Shown: positions 1 to 9,145 of the stretch, in pieces
Layout of the letters: every line of letters starts with the position of its first letter
How positions within the stretch are numbered: position 1 is the first letter of the stretch
Origin: Marinobacter sp.
Lineage (GTDB): Bacteria > Pseudomonadota > Gammaproteobacteria > Pseudomonadales > Oleiphilaceae
Length of the DNA: 64,000 nt
Assembly (NCBI GenBank): GCA_018402255.1
Contig: JAGYIS010000005.1
Span: forward strand, 62,001-126,000
Direction of reading: 5' to 3'
The notes under the pieces: generated by a model
The model's input: the letters and a program-made list of their open reading frames with translations, nothing else
The model's database searches: none
What the model was told of the DNA's origin: nothing
Program-made: the position numbers and the translations under genes

Positions 1-134
1 CTATGCCGGAGTCGGTTGCAGCCACCGGTTGCTCCAGTTTTTCCGGCACACCGGAGCAGTTGGCCAAAGAGCTGGTCAAGACCATCGAGAACAACTGCCT
101 GCTCAAGAGCCGGCAAAACCGGAATTCCGCCTGA
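1..134 (+). CDS. C-terminal end of an upstream CDS truncated by the window start (unidentified; followed by a CheW-like gene)
   Basis: Open frame 3 to TGA at 132-134 (...QLAKELVKTIENNCLLKSRQNRNSA*), 11 bp before the next start. Confidence 0.5.
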   Translation, partial: MPESVAATGCSSFSGTPEQLAKELVKTIENNCLLKSRQNRNSA

Positions 135-145
135 GGTAACACGCC

Positions 146-607
146 ATGAAAGAAAACAGCCAGTCACTCTCCTGCGTCATGGTTCCAGTCTGTGACCGGC
201 AACTGTTGTTGCCCAACGTGTCCATCGCAGAGGTGGTTGATTTCAGCAGCACCGATGCCGGCGCCAACACGCCGGAATGGCTGGTGGGCTTTCTCGACTG
301 GCGTGGCCTGACTCTTCCGGTTATTTCTTACGATGCCGCCAACGGCGGCAGCCTGACCGTACCCGGCGACAATCGCGGCCGCATCATCGTGCTCAATACC
401 ATCGGTCCAGCTCACCAACAGGCGCCGTTTATGGCCCTGATCATTCAAGGCATTCCCAGCCAGGCCCGACTGGAAGAGGATCAGATCCGCCAGCTGGACG
501 GCGAAGCCGGACCCGCCGACTTGATGCAGGTCGAGGTCGACGGCGAGACCGCCTGGATTCCCAATCTCGAATACCTTGAGTCTCTGGCTCTCAACGCAAA
601 ACCCTGA
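146..607 (+). CDS. CheW-domain chemotaxis/signalling protein (ChpC-like)
   Basis: 153 aa ORF; CheW-like pattern (LLLPNVSIAEVVDF...WLVGFLDWRGLTLPVISYD). Confidence 0.65.
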   Translation: MKENSQSLSCVMVPVCDRQLLLPNVSIAEVVDFSSTDAGANTPEWLVGFLDWRGLTLPVISYDAANGGSLTVPGDNRGRIIVLNTIGPAHQQAPFMALIIQGIPSQARLEEDQIRQLDGEAGPADLMQVEVDGETAWIPNLEYLESLALNAKP

Positions 608-640
608 TCCGGTTGCACCCGGACCCATAGCCCTGCGTCC

Positions 641-670
641 TGCAAATGTTATAATGTTGCAAATTTTGCA
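641..670. promoter_or_regulatory. Candidate Zur operator upstream of zur
   Basis: tgcaaatgttataatgttgcaaattttgca resembles znu/Zur boxes (AAATGTTATAAT...); lies 12 bp before the zur ATG. Confidence 0.55.
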
Positions 671-681
671 GGATCCAGACC

Positions 682-1173
682 ATGCCGGAACGCGCGCTCC
701 CCTATCGTCCGCACAATCATCAAGCCTGCGTCAGCCATGCCCTGGCTGACGCCCGTGCCATCTGCCGCAAACTGAACGCCCGGCTTACACCCATCCGGGA
801 GCGGGTTCTGGAACTGATCTGGCAATCCCACAAGCCACTCGGCGCTTATGACATTCTGGCCATGCTCGGTACGGAAGGCCACAACGCTGCTCCGCCCACT
901 GTTTACCGGGCATTGGACTTTCTGCTGCAACATGGCTTGATTCACCGCATTGCCTCGCTCAACGCCTTTATCGGCTGTACCCATGCCGGTGAGCACCATC
1001 GGGGTGCTTTTCTGATCTGCCGGCAGTGTGGCAATGTGCTGGAACTGGCAACACCTGAGGTAAGCAAAGCGGTGGAAGACGCCGCGGCGGCCGAGTCTTT
1101 CCGTCCGGAGGACATCACGCTGGAAGTCGCCGGTCTTTGCCCCCGCTGCCAAGGGGACAACAACGATGCCTGA
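682..1173 (+). CDS. zur: Fur-family zinc uptake regulator Zur
   Basis: Fur-family architecture (LTPIRERVLELIW, PPTVYRALDFLLQHGLIHRI, CRQCGNVLE, CPRCQ); next to znuC/znuB. Confidence 0.85.
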   Translation: MPERALPYRPHNHQACVSHALADARAICRKLNARLTPIRERVLELIWQSHKPLGAYDILAMLGTEGHNAAPPTVYRALDFLLQHGLIHRIASLNAFIGCTHAGEHHRGAFLICRQCGNVLELATPEVSKAVEDAAAAESFRPEDITLEVAGLCPRCQGDNNDA

Positions 1174-1940
1174 CCAGCTGGTCCAACTTAAATCAGCTAA
1201 CCGTCCAGTTCGATGATCGGCCGGTGGTGGACCGGGTCGACCTGACCGTCCGTCGGGGCGACATCATTACCATTATTGGACCCAACGGGGCCGGTAAAAC
1301 CACCCTGATCAAAGCCATTCTCGGCATACAGCGGGCCAGCTCCGGTCGGATTTCCCGGTCATCCCGGCTGGTCATTGGCTACGTGCCGCAGCATCTGTCT
1401 CTCGAGTCCACCCTGCCCCTGAGTGTGCGGCGTTTCATGCTGCTGAGCGGACGTTCAGACCATGAATGTCAGGCGGCACTGGAACGCACCGGCGTGAGGC
1501 ATCTTATCGATGCCTCCGTCCATCATCTGTCCGGCGGCGAAACTCAACGCCTGTTGCTCGCCCGGGCACTGGCACGGCGACCAGACCTCCTGGTGCTGGA
1601 CGAACCTGCCCAGGGTGTCGATATCAACGGGCAGGCCGCCCTGTACGATCTGATTCGCCAGCTCCGGGACGAACTCAACTGCGGTGTGATCATGATCTCC
1701 CACGACTTGCACCTGGTGATGGCGGCAACGGACAAAGTCATTTGCCTGAACCAGCATGTCTGCTGCAGTGGCTACCCAGCCGACATTTCTCATGATCCGG
1801 CCTTTATCGAAACCTTCGGTCACCAGGTCGCCGAGTCTCTGGCGGTCTATCACCACCATCACAACCATCGTCACAATCTGCATGGCGATGTCGTCACCAG
1901 TGCCGGACATCACGGAGCCTGCGATCATGAGCATCATTGA
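1166..1940 (+). CDS. znuC: Zinc ABC transporter ATP-binding protein ZnuC (apparent 1-nt frameshift near 1201)
   Basis: Walker A GPNGAGKTTLIK, signature LSGGETQR, Walker B LLVLDEP; the N-terminus MPDQLVQLKSAN is in another frame from 1166. Confidence 0.85.
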
Positions 1941-2739
1941 TTCCGTGCTCGACGACTTCTTCTGGCGAGCCCTGCTTGGCGGCCTGGGCGTTGCGCTGGT
2001 GGCCGGTCCTCTGGGCTGCTTTGTGGTCTGGCGCCGGATGGCCTACTTCGGTGATACCCTGGCCCACTCAGCACTCCTGGGTATTGCGCTGAGCTTTCTG
2101 ATCAGTGTGCCGCTGAACATTGGCGTTATCATCACCTGCATCACCATTGCCATCGCGCTGGTACTGCTGTCCCGTACCCGAGCCCTGGCAACCGATACCC
2201 TGCTGGGCATACTGGCCCACAGCGCCCTGGCCATCGGCCTGGTCACCCTGAGCTTCATGCCCGATGTCCGGGTTGATCTGACCGGACTGTTATTCGGCGA
2301 TCTGCTGGCCATGGCCCGGTTGGATCTGCTCTGGATATACGGCGGCGCGGCTTTCGTATTGACCTTGCTGGCCATTCTCTGGCGCGGTTTGCTGATGAGC
2401 ACCATTCATGAAGAATTGGCACGGGTAGAGGGTGTTCCGGTAGAGCGACTGCGGTTGGCGCTGATGCTGATGTTTTCGTTGGTGATTGCCGTCGCCATGA
2501 AGATCGTCGGGGTGCTGCTGATCACCGCTCTGCTGATCATACCGGCCGCCACTGCCCGCAGGCTGGCAAAAAATCCGGAGCATATGATGGCATTGGCCGT
2601 GGTCTTTGGTTTTATTGCCGTCACCGGCGGCCTGAGCCTGTCGTGGCATCTGGACACACCGGCCGGACCTTCGGTGGTCGTCACTGCGTTTCTGAGCTTT
2701 CTGCTGGTTTACAGTACCGCCCGCAACACCAGCCATTGA
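1927..2739 (+). CDS. znuB: Zinc ABC transporter permease ZnuB
   Basis: ABC-3 family permease; ATG at 1927 overlaps the znuC 3' end. Confidence 0.85.
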   Translation: MSIIDSVLDDFFWRALLGGLGVALVAGPLGCFVVWRRMAYFGDTLAHSALLGIALSFLISVPLNIGVIITCITIAIALVLLSRTRALATDTLLGILAHSALAIGLVTLSFMPDVRVDLTGLLFGDLLAMARLDLLWIYGGAAFVLTLLAILWRGLLMSTIHEELARVEGVPVERLRLALMLMFSLVIAVAMKIVGVLLITALLIIPAATARRLAKNPEHMMALAVVFGFIAVTGGLSLSWHLDTPAGPSVVVTAFLSFLLVYSTARNTSH

Positions 2740-2821
2740 TGGCGTTCGCTTTCGCATACCGCTGACCTGGTCTAGAGTTGACTGGATAACCGATCAGCAA
2801 CCGCTGCAAAGGCATCCGCGC

Positions 2822-3826
2822 ATGGACAGCGACCTCTCCGACATTTCACCCCCCGGATACCGCCGCTCCAGCGTGTGGACCGGGCTCTGGGCGCCGGCTC
2901 TGATTTTACTGGCCGGCGTGGTTATCAGTCTGACCACCGCCCAACGGGCCTCCGAAACCGCACAGCATCTTGCCCAACAGCATTATCACGCCACCCATCA
3001 GGCTCTGGTGCGGCAAGTGGCGATTCACCTGCAGGCTCCCGACAGCGGTACCCAAACGCTGCAAGTCGCCCTGACGGAGACCCTTCATGATGATGTGGGC
3101 CTGAGGATTGATACCCTGGAGCGCCACACCAAGACACCGCTGTTACAACTGGGCACCCTCAGAAACGCCGCCCACAACCACACCCTCAGAACAGAGCTGG
3201 AGACCAACGGCCAGCACTGGATGGTCACAACCATACCCGATGAGCGTTTGCTTGCCCTGCCCGCCCGGCGAACCAGCTGGCTTATCCTGGCCGGTGGCTC
3301 GTTGATCACCGCACTGGCAACGCTGATCGCACTGGTGTTATGCCTTCAGAGCCACCGAAGACTAAAGACCATTGATCAGCTGCTCAGCCAGCAGCGGACC
3401 GCCAATCAACAGCTTACCAATCTTCAGGTAGAGAAAAGTGTGCTGCGCCACGCCCTCAACGACAGTGAATCCCGAAGTCGGGATCTGGTCAGCTTGTCTG
3501 GCGCAATCATTGGTGAGTTGGATGAAATCGGACAGATCGGTTTTCTGTCAGCCCAGACCGCAGACTACCTGGGCCAGGCACCATCAGATCTGATCGACCA
3601 GCCCTTCGCAGAACTGGTTACCGAACCCGACCGTCAGCGGTTCAACGATTGCCTGGAAGCCGCACGCCGGGAACGGACCATGGCGCGCGTTGACCTGAAT
3701 CTGCTGCACCGTAACCCGGAACTGATTGTACCAATGGTGGTGCGGGTCATGGTTCTGAAGAATCCGGTTCATGGCATCACAGGGTTCCGGTTGAGCGCTG
3801 TACCCGGCGACACTGGCCACCTCTGA
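2822..3826 (+). CDS. Membrane sensor-like protein with periplasmic domain, TM, coiled coil and PAS-like domain
   Basis: 334 aa; two TM segments; PAS-like C-terminus (GAIIGELDEIGQIGFLSAQTADYLGQAPSDLIDQPFAELV); no kinase/GGDEF output seen. Confidence 0.5.
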   Translation: MDSDLSDISPPGYRRSSVWTGLWAPALILLAGVVISLTTAQRASETAQHLAQQHYHATHQALVRQVAIHLQAPDSGTQTLQVALTETLHDDVGLRIDTLERHTKTPLLQLGTLRNAAHNHTLRTELETNGQHWMVTTIPDERLLALPARRTSWLILAGGSLITALATLIALVLCLQSHRRLKTIDQLLSQQRTANQQLTNLQVEKSVLRHALNDSESRSRDLVSLSGAIIGELDEIGQIGFLSAQTADYLGQAPSDLIDQPFAELVTEPDRQRFNDCLEAARRERTMARVDLNLLHRNPELIVPMVVRVMVLKNPVHGITGFRLSAVPGDTGHL

Positions 3827-4072
3827 TCAGAGGTTTTTATGACTGCCGTCGCACAGTGGCTGTGTGCCGGTCTGTTTGCAGCCACAAAACCACAGCCACT
3901 CGCTCTTCTCAGCGGTGTATTTCACAGGCGTGAACTCGGTGCCTTTGTGGGAGCCGTCACAGAATGGCTGGGTTTCACTGCGGCCGCAGGCACACCAGAA
4001 GTAGTTTTTGCCGCCCTCAACCTGCACGGTGTATGGGGTCTTTTTGGCGATGATCGGTTGTTCTTCTGCCAT
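3827..4072 (-). CDS. CDGSH iron-sulfur domain protein (two CDGSH motifs)
   Basis: CACGRSETQPFCDGSH and CGCKQTGTQPLCDGSH. Confidence 0.85.
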   Translation of the reverse strand: MAEEQPIIAKKTPYTVQVEGGKNYFWCACGRSETQPFCDGSHKGTEFTPVKYTAEKSEWLWFCGCKQTGTQPLCDGSHKNL

Positions 4073-4135
4073 GTTTCTCTCCTTTTCGGTTTTGTTTTTG
4101 AATATAGGTCGGGCTGGGGGCTCGGAGTGGGTTGG

Positions 4136-4191
4136 GGAGGGGGGTCTAAAACAATCAGAAAATCCACGATTTTCGTTTTAGACCCCTCACC
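4136..4191 (-). repeat. Family-2 hairpin element, copy 1 (22-nt core GAAAATCGTGGATTTTCTGATT)
   Basis: Arms ggggtctaaaac (4141-4152) / gttttagacccc (4175-4186), plus weaker outer pairing; core on - strand matches the element at 13253. Confidence 0.8.
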
Positions 4192-4231
4192 GCCCTCACA
4201 GCCGAACCACCCAAAGCCCAGAAGCAGGAGC

Positions 4232-5314
4232 CTACAGAGGCTGAACCTGGTCCAGAAGTTTCCCATTTTCAACCAACTCCAGAAACTCATCCCCGAGGCG
4301 GTCGCTCTCGGCAATGGACGCACGCCAGGATCGCTCACGCCCGGCGTCATCACCAAGGTAGTTCTCGAAATCCTTCCGGTCTGGCAATTTACGATCCGGC
4401 AGGCTGTCCAGATACTCCCGGGACGGTGACACCAACAGCACATCCTGCAACCGGGTGGCATCGCCCCGTCGCCAGGGCAAGGTCTTGTCGAACCAGCCGG
4501 GCACCACCTTGTCGGTGAAGTGCGGGTACAGGATGATACCGGGCTGCTCGTAGGGCAAATCCAGGTGGTAGTCCAGCAAGCCGCCATCACGGTAGACACC
4601 CTCCGGAGCGCCGGGAATGTTGCGCACGCCCGACATTACCAGCGGAATGGACGCCGATGCCAACAGCGTTGGCATCAGATTGTCTCTGGACAGCGCGACC
4701 TCGTGGCGGGGGAAGTCCACCAGCTTTGCAATCGGTGTTTTGATGCGGGAGTCGTGCACGATACCCCGCTCCATAAACCGGCTCAGGTGGCGCCGGCTGA
4801 CCATATTGGCACTGATCGCGCTCATCAGACCCAGCCCCAGCCGGCGACGGGCGTCGTGTTCAAGCAAGCCGCGACTGCGGACCACCACCACGTTTAACCG
4901 GTACCAGGGGTGATTCAGGATAAAATCTTCCCGCCCGCCCAGTAGTTCTTCCAGAAACAACACGCTTTTGCGCGACACCTCGGCGGCACTTACCCCCTTG
5001 GCAAAGCGCTGGCTGGTGTAGAGCTCCGCCAGTTTGGCCAGTTGGGCTTTCGGATCATCGGATGACGCAATGGCAGCAAAACGCCAGCTGCCGATGGACG
5101 AGCCGATCAACACCCGCGCCTGCGGGGCCTGCGGCAACCAGTCACCAAAAATCGCTTTATCCAGACCACTCAGACCAAGCGCCTTGGGGCCGCCGGCGGC
5201 GCCCGGAATGACATGAACATCAGCCGGGCTCAGGGGCTTTTCTCTGAGGCGCTGAAGCGCCCGTCGGCCGGCACGGATGGTCAGGGCCGGTGTTCGGATC
5301 TGGATTGCAGTCAT
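4232..5314 (-). CDS. Patatin-like phospholipase family protein
   Basis: GSSIG nucleophile motif, DGG motif (YRDGGLLDYHLDLPY). Confidence 0.65.
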   Translation of the reverse strand: MTAIQIRTPALTIRAGRRALQRLREKPLSPADVHVIPGAAGGPKALGLSGLDKAIFGDWLPQAPQARVLIGSSIGSWRFAAIASSDDPKAQLAKLAELYTSQRFAKGVSAAEVSRKSVLFLEELLGGREDFILNHPWYRLNVVVVRSRGLLEHDARRRLGLGLMSAISANMVSRRHLSRFMERGIVHDSRIKTPIAKLVDFPRHEVALSRDNLMPTLLASASIPLVMSGVRNIPGAPEGVYRDGGLLDYHLDLPYEQPGIILYPHFTDKVVPGWFDKTLPWRRGDATRLQDVLLVSPSREYLDSLPDRKLPDRKDFENYLGDDAGRERSWRASIAESDRLGDEFLELVENGKLLDQVQPL

Positions 5315-5441
5315 TCAATGCTCCCTCTCACAATCCGGGGAGTTTATCGAAACCCACAGTGGTCGGCCAACAACTCCGTGCTAGACTCCTAGCAACGGTG
5401 TCTCACGGACGTGTCCCAGCCATGAACAGCAGGAGTAGGCT

Positions 5442-6521
5442 GTGAATCTTTTTACCTCGCCCGATACCATGGCGACCAACCCGACTCTCGCGGTTCTGGG
5501 TTTTAAACGTCAACTGGTCTATCACCTTCACATCTGGGCTCTGATCGCGGTCGCGCCGTTGGTGATGGTCCAGTGGCAACAGTCCAACCTGTTGCTGTCT
5601 GTTCTGCTGATACTCTTCTGTGTTAATGCGGTGTTGGTTATTGCCTTTCTGCGCTTGCGCGGCGTGTATTTCCTTGAAGGCAGACTGTTCCCGATTCTGG
5701 CGGTGGTATGCGCGGCCTACTCCACCTCGATCAATGGTCATGCGGGATTGTATTGGGCCTATCCGGCTGCCGTTGCTCTGTTTTTCCTGTTACCTCTCAA
5801 AGAAGCCATTGCCTGTAATATCGTATTCGTCACGGTGATGGCGGTGGTGTCTTACATCCAGTTTCCGGAAGCAGACTTCTGGCGAATTACCTTCTCGCTG
5901 GGCCTGAGTTGCCTGTTCGCCATGATTTTTGCGTGGCTGGTGGGACGCCTGCGGGAGGAACTGACCCGGCTGGCGACGACCGATCCACTGACCGGCTGCC
6001 TGAACCGGTCGCAGCTGGCCGACGTTCTGAATAGCCAGATTCAGATGCGGGAGCGCTACGAACGGGTGTCCAGCATGGTCCTGCTTGACCTGGATTACTT
6101 CAAAACCATCAACGATCGCTGGGGCCATATGGCCGGAGACCGGGTACTCAAGGAAATGGCCATCCGGGTTCGAAAACGGTTGAGAGAGAGTGATCAGCTC
6201 TTCCGAATCGGCGGTGAGGAGTTCATGGTGGTGCTGCCAGAGACCCGGCAAAAAGACGCGGACACCCTGGCCCATCAGTTACTGACCAGCATCAGTGCCC
6301 GGCCGTTTCTGGACGACATCAAGTTGACCGCCAGTGCCAGCGTGGCCGAGGTTTGCCGAGGCGAAACCTGGTCGGTCTGGCTGAACCGCGCTGATCAGGC
6401 TCTTTACGACGCCAAAGCCAAAGGTCGAAACCAGGTGGTCAATGCAGCTCGAGTGGGGAGTGAGCCAGACTCCCTGGCCCATCTGGCCGCGCCGGATGAT
6501 GGCGGCAGCGCTCCGGTGTAA
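5442..6521 (+). CDS. Membrane-bound diguanylate cyclase (GGDEF-type, GGEEF)
   Basis: TTDPLTGCLNR...RIGGEEFMVVLPET; N-terminal TM helices. Confidence 0.85.
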   Translation: MNLFTSPDTMATNPTLAVLGFKRQLVYHLHIWALIAVAPLVMVQWQQSNLLLSVLLILFCVNAVLVIAFLRLRGVYFLEGRLFPILAVVCAAYSTSINGHAGLYWAYPAAVALFFLLPLKEAIACNIVFVTVMAVVSYIQFPEADFWRITFSLGLSCLFAMIFAWLVGRLREELTRLATTDPLTGCLNRSQLADVLNSQIQMRERYERVSSMVLLDLDYFKTINDRWGHMAGDRVLKEMAIRVRKRLRESDQLFRIGGEEFMVVLPETRQKDADTLAHQLLTSISARPFLDDIKLTASASVAEVCRGETWSVWLNRADQALYDAKAKGRNQVVNAARVGSEPDSLAHLAAPDDGGSAPV

Positions 6522-6527
6522 CGCCGC

Positions 6528-7472
6528 TCAGCCGCTGAAGCTGGCCCGGAAGTCCCGATAGGCAGTAAAGACATCCCAGGGGCTTTCAAAATGTGGGTAA
6601 TGACCGACATTCCTCAAACTGACCACGTCTGGCGCCGGGATCAATTCGCGGTAACGTCGGGCCATGGCGCTGCCCGAGACAGGATCTGCGGTTCCGGTAA
6701 TCAGTCGCATGGGCTGCGATGCATTACGCAGCGCATCGACCCATCGGTTACGATGGCAGCGGCGCTCTTCCATAAACTGGATCAGTTGATGCAGAATTCC
6801 GCGGCCGTTGTTGTAGGTCAGCAGGTGCCAGAAATCTTCCATGTCCTGCTGCGTGGGAGGATTGCGCTCACCCATCAAGCGCCGGAAATTGCGCTCGAAT
6901 GTCCGGCGGGTCAGCCCCCGGCTGATCAGACCACCGAGCGGACTTTTCAGGATTTTCTGAATGAACAGCGGGCTGTGCATCTCGGGAAACAAGCCACCGT
7001 TAAGCAGGCACACACTGTCGATCCGAAAGGACAGCAATCCCTCCTGATCCCGCGCCAGTAGTTCCTGAACAACCGTTGATCCGTAATCGTGGGCAAACAG
7101 GTGTACCGACGCCAGCCCAAGGCCTTCAAGCCAGCCCTGGACCAGATCGGCCTGGTCTTCGATGCTGTAGGCATAGTCGCGAGGCTTGTCCGAAAAGCCA
7201 AAGCCCAGCATATCCAGGCTCAACAGTTGATTCTGCGACGCCAGCATCGGCCAGATCCGGTGCCAGTCCCAGCTCGCGGTGGGGAAACCATGCAGCAACA
7301 CCAGGGGAGCTCCCGTGCCAGCCATGCGACTGAAGATGGCATGGCCATCATAACTGAACCACTTACCCGCCTGTTGCCAGGCCTCAAGGGTGTAGGTGTC
7401 CTGCCGATTTTCTGCGCTGATTGCCGACCCGGGTATCGCCTGTTCCATCTGCTTGTCCTGACACGTCCCCAA
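6528..7472 (-). CDS. Alpha/beta-fold hydrolase (haloalkane dehalogenase-like)
   Basis: LVLLHGFPTASWDWHRIWP, LFAHDYGSTV, C-terminal NVGHYPHFESP. Confidence 0.75.
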   Translation of the reverse strand: MGTCQDKQMEQAIPGSAISAENRQDTYTLEAWQQAGKWFSYDGHAIFSRMAGTGAPLVLLHGFPTASWDWHRIWPMLASQNQLLSLDMLGFGFSDKPRDYAYSIEDQADLVQGWLEGLGLASVHLFAHDYGSTVVQELLARDQEGLLSFRIDSVCLLNGGLFPEMHSPLFIQKILKSPLGGLISRGLTRRTFERNFRRLMGERNPPTQQDMEDFWHLLTYNNGRGILHQLIQFMEERRCHRNRWVDALRNASQPMRLITGTADPVSGSAMARRYRELIPAPDVVSLRNVGHYPHFESPWDVFTAYRDFRASFSG

Positions 7473-7626
7473 AGCCTCTCACTTTAGTGCAAAGCGTTAA
7501 AGCCCGCCAGATACACCCATAGCGATCGTGAACTGGTCCATAATGGCCTAAGCCGCGTAAAGCGTGGAGATAGCTTATAAATTCCCTTAAGCTTGCGCCT
7601 GTATCAGACAGCAACCGGAAAAGACT

Positions 7627-8196
7627 ATGACACTACCCCTGGATGACCTTGCCGGTCACTACCGCGCCATTATCGAAGGCCTTGGCGAAAATGCCGACCG
7701 AGAGGGTCTTCAGGACACGCCCATGCGAGCCGCCAAGGCTATGCAATTTTTGACCCGTGGCTACCAGCAGGATCTCGGTGAACTGGTGAACAATGCGGTG
7801 TTTGAATCGGCTATGGACGAGATGGTCGTTATTCAAGACATCGAGCTTTACAGCATGTGCGAACACCACATGTTGCCATTCATCGGGAAGTGCCATATCG
7901 CCTACCTGCCCCAGGGCAAGGTGCTGGGCCTGTCCAAGTTTGCCCGCATTGTGGATATGTACGCCAGACGACTGCAGATTCAGGAAAACCTGACACGCCA
8001 GATCGCCGAAGCCGTGGAAAGCGTTACCAACGCCAAGGGCGTGGCTGTGGTCATCGAGGCCCAGCACATGTGCATGATGATGCGCGGTGTTGAGAAACAG
8101 AACTCCCGCATGAAGACGTCCATGATGCTTGGTCAATTCCGGAAATCCCAGGCCACGCGTAGCGAGTTTCTCAATCTGATCGGCAACAACCGCTGA
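7627..8196 (+). CDS. folE: GTP cyclohydrolase I
   Basis: [26 protein letters not shown]-like [10 protein letters not shown]. Confidence 0.9.
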   Translation: MTLPLDDLAGHYRAIIEGLGENADREGLQDTPMRAAKAMQFLTRGYQQDLGELVNNAVFESAMDEMVVIQDIELYSMCEHHMLPFIGKCHIAYLPQGKVLGLSKFARIVDMYARRLQIQENLTRQIAEAVESVTNAKGVAVVIEAQHMCMMMRGVEKQNSRMKTSMMLGQFRKSQATRSEFLNLIGNNR

Positions 8197-8220
8197 TATC
8201 GGCTTACTCTCGGAGGCTTC

Positions 8221-8595
8221 ATGACAGACATGACCGGAGATCACCTGGCCCGGGTCAGGATCAAAAATCTTTTGCTTCGTGCCTACATCGGCATCAAGGA
8301 AGAGGAGATCAACAACCAGCAGGATGTGGTGATCAACGTCACCCTTCGTTATGACGCCTCCGAAGCCATTAACCAGAACGAAATCTCGGCCGCACTGAAT
8401 TACCGGACCATCACCAAGCAGATCATCGCTCATGTTGATGGTAACCGCTTCGCCTTACTGGAGCGGCTGACCCATGAGGTACTGGCCATCGTGATGGACC
8501 ATCGGGCGGTGCAATGGGCGCAGGTGGAAATCGACAAGCCGCACGCGCTACGCTACGCCGAGTCGGTATCTGTGTGCCTGGAAGCGCATCGCTAA
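8221..8595 (+). CDS. folX: Dihydroneopterin triphosphate 2'-epimerase / DHNA family
   Basis: [27 protein letters not shown], downstream of folE. Confidence 0.8.
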   Translation: MTDMTGDHLARVRIKNLLLRAYIGIKEEEINNQQDVVINVTLRYDASEAINQNEISAALNYRTITKQIIAHVDGNRFALLERLTHEVLAIVMDHRAVQWAQVEIDKPHALRYAESVSVCLEAHR

Positions 8596-8615
8596 TTTCC
8601 GGAGGTTCATGGTTT

Positions 8616-9053
8616 ATGCCCCGTAACAGCACGGTTCAAATCAAAGCCATTCTTGAGTCGGTACGCACCATCGCTCTGGTGGGTGCCAGTGAAAAGACCA
8701 GCCGGCCTTCTCATGAGGTCATGGAATACCTGCAGCGGCAGGGCTATCGGGTGATTCCGGTCAACCCCAGACTCGCCGGCCAACAAGTGCTGGGCGAAAC
8801 CGTATACGCAGACCTGACATCGCTGCCAGAACCGGTGGACATGGCGGAGCTGTTTCTCGCACCGGAGCGCACCGATGCGGTGATTGACCAGGCCATTGAC
8901 CTGAAAATTCCAGTGCTCTGGCTGCAGATTGGCGTGATCAATGAAGCCGGCGCCGCCCGCGCAGAAACAGCAGGTATCGAGGTGGTTATGGATCGCTGCC
9001 CGAAGCAGGAGATTCCAAAGTTGGGTATTGCCCCGGCGGCACCCCGCAGCTGA
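8616..9053 (+). CDS. CoA-binding protein (YccU-like)
   Basis: IALVGASEKTSRPSHEVMEYLQRQGYRVIPVNP...LWLQIGV; start at 8616 inside the longer ORF. Confidence 0.8.
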   Translation: MPRNSTVQIKAILESVRTIALVGASEKTSRPSHEVMEYLQRQGYRVIPVNPRLAGQQVLGETVYADLTSLPEPVDMAELFLAPERTDAVIDQAIDLKIPVLWLQIGVINEAGAARAETAGIEVVMDRCPKQEIPKLGIAPAAPRS

Positions 9054-9145
9054 GCCAGCCCTTGAATCAGGAACCCCATCACAGTTTGCGCGAACAACTG
9101 TTATCGACGACAAAGCTCTGACATACTCTGAATACACCTTTTCAG

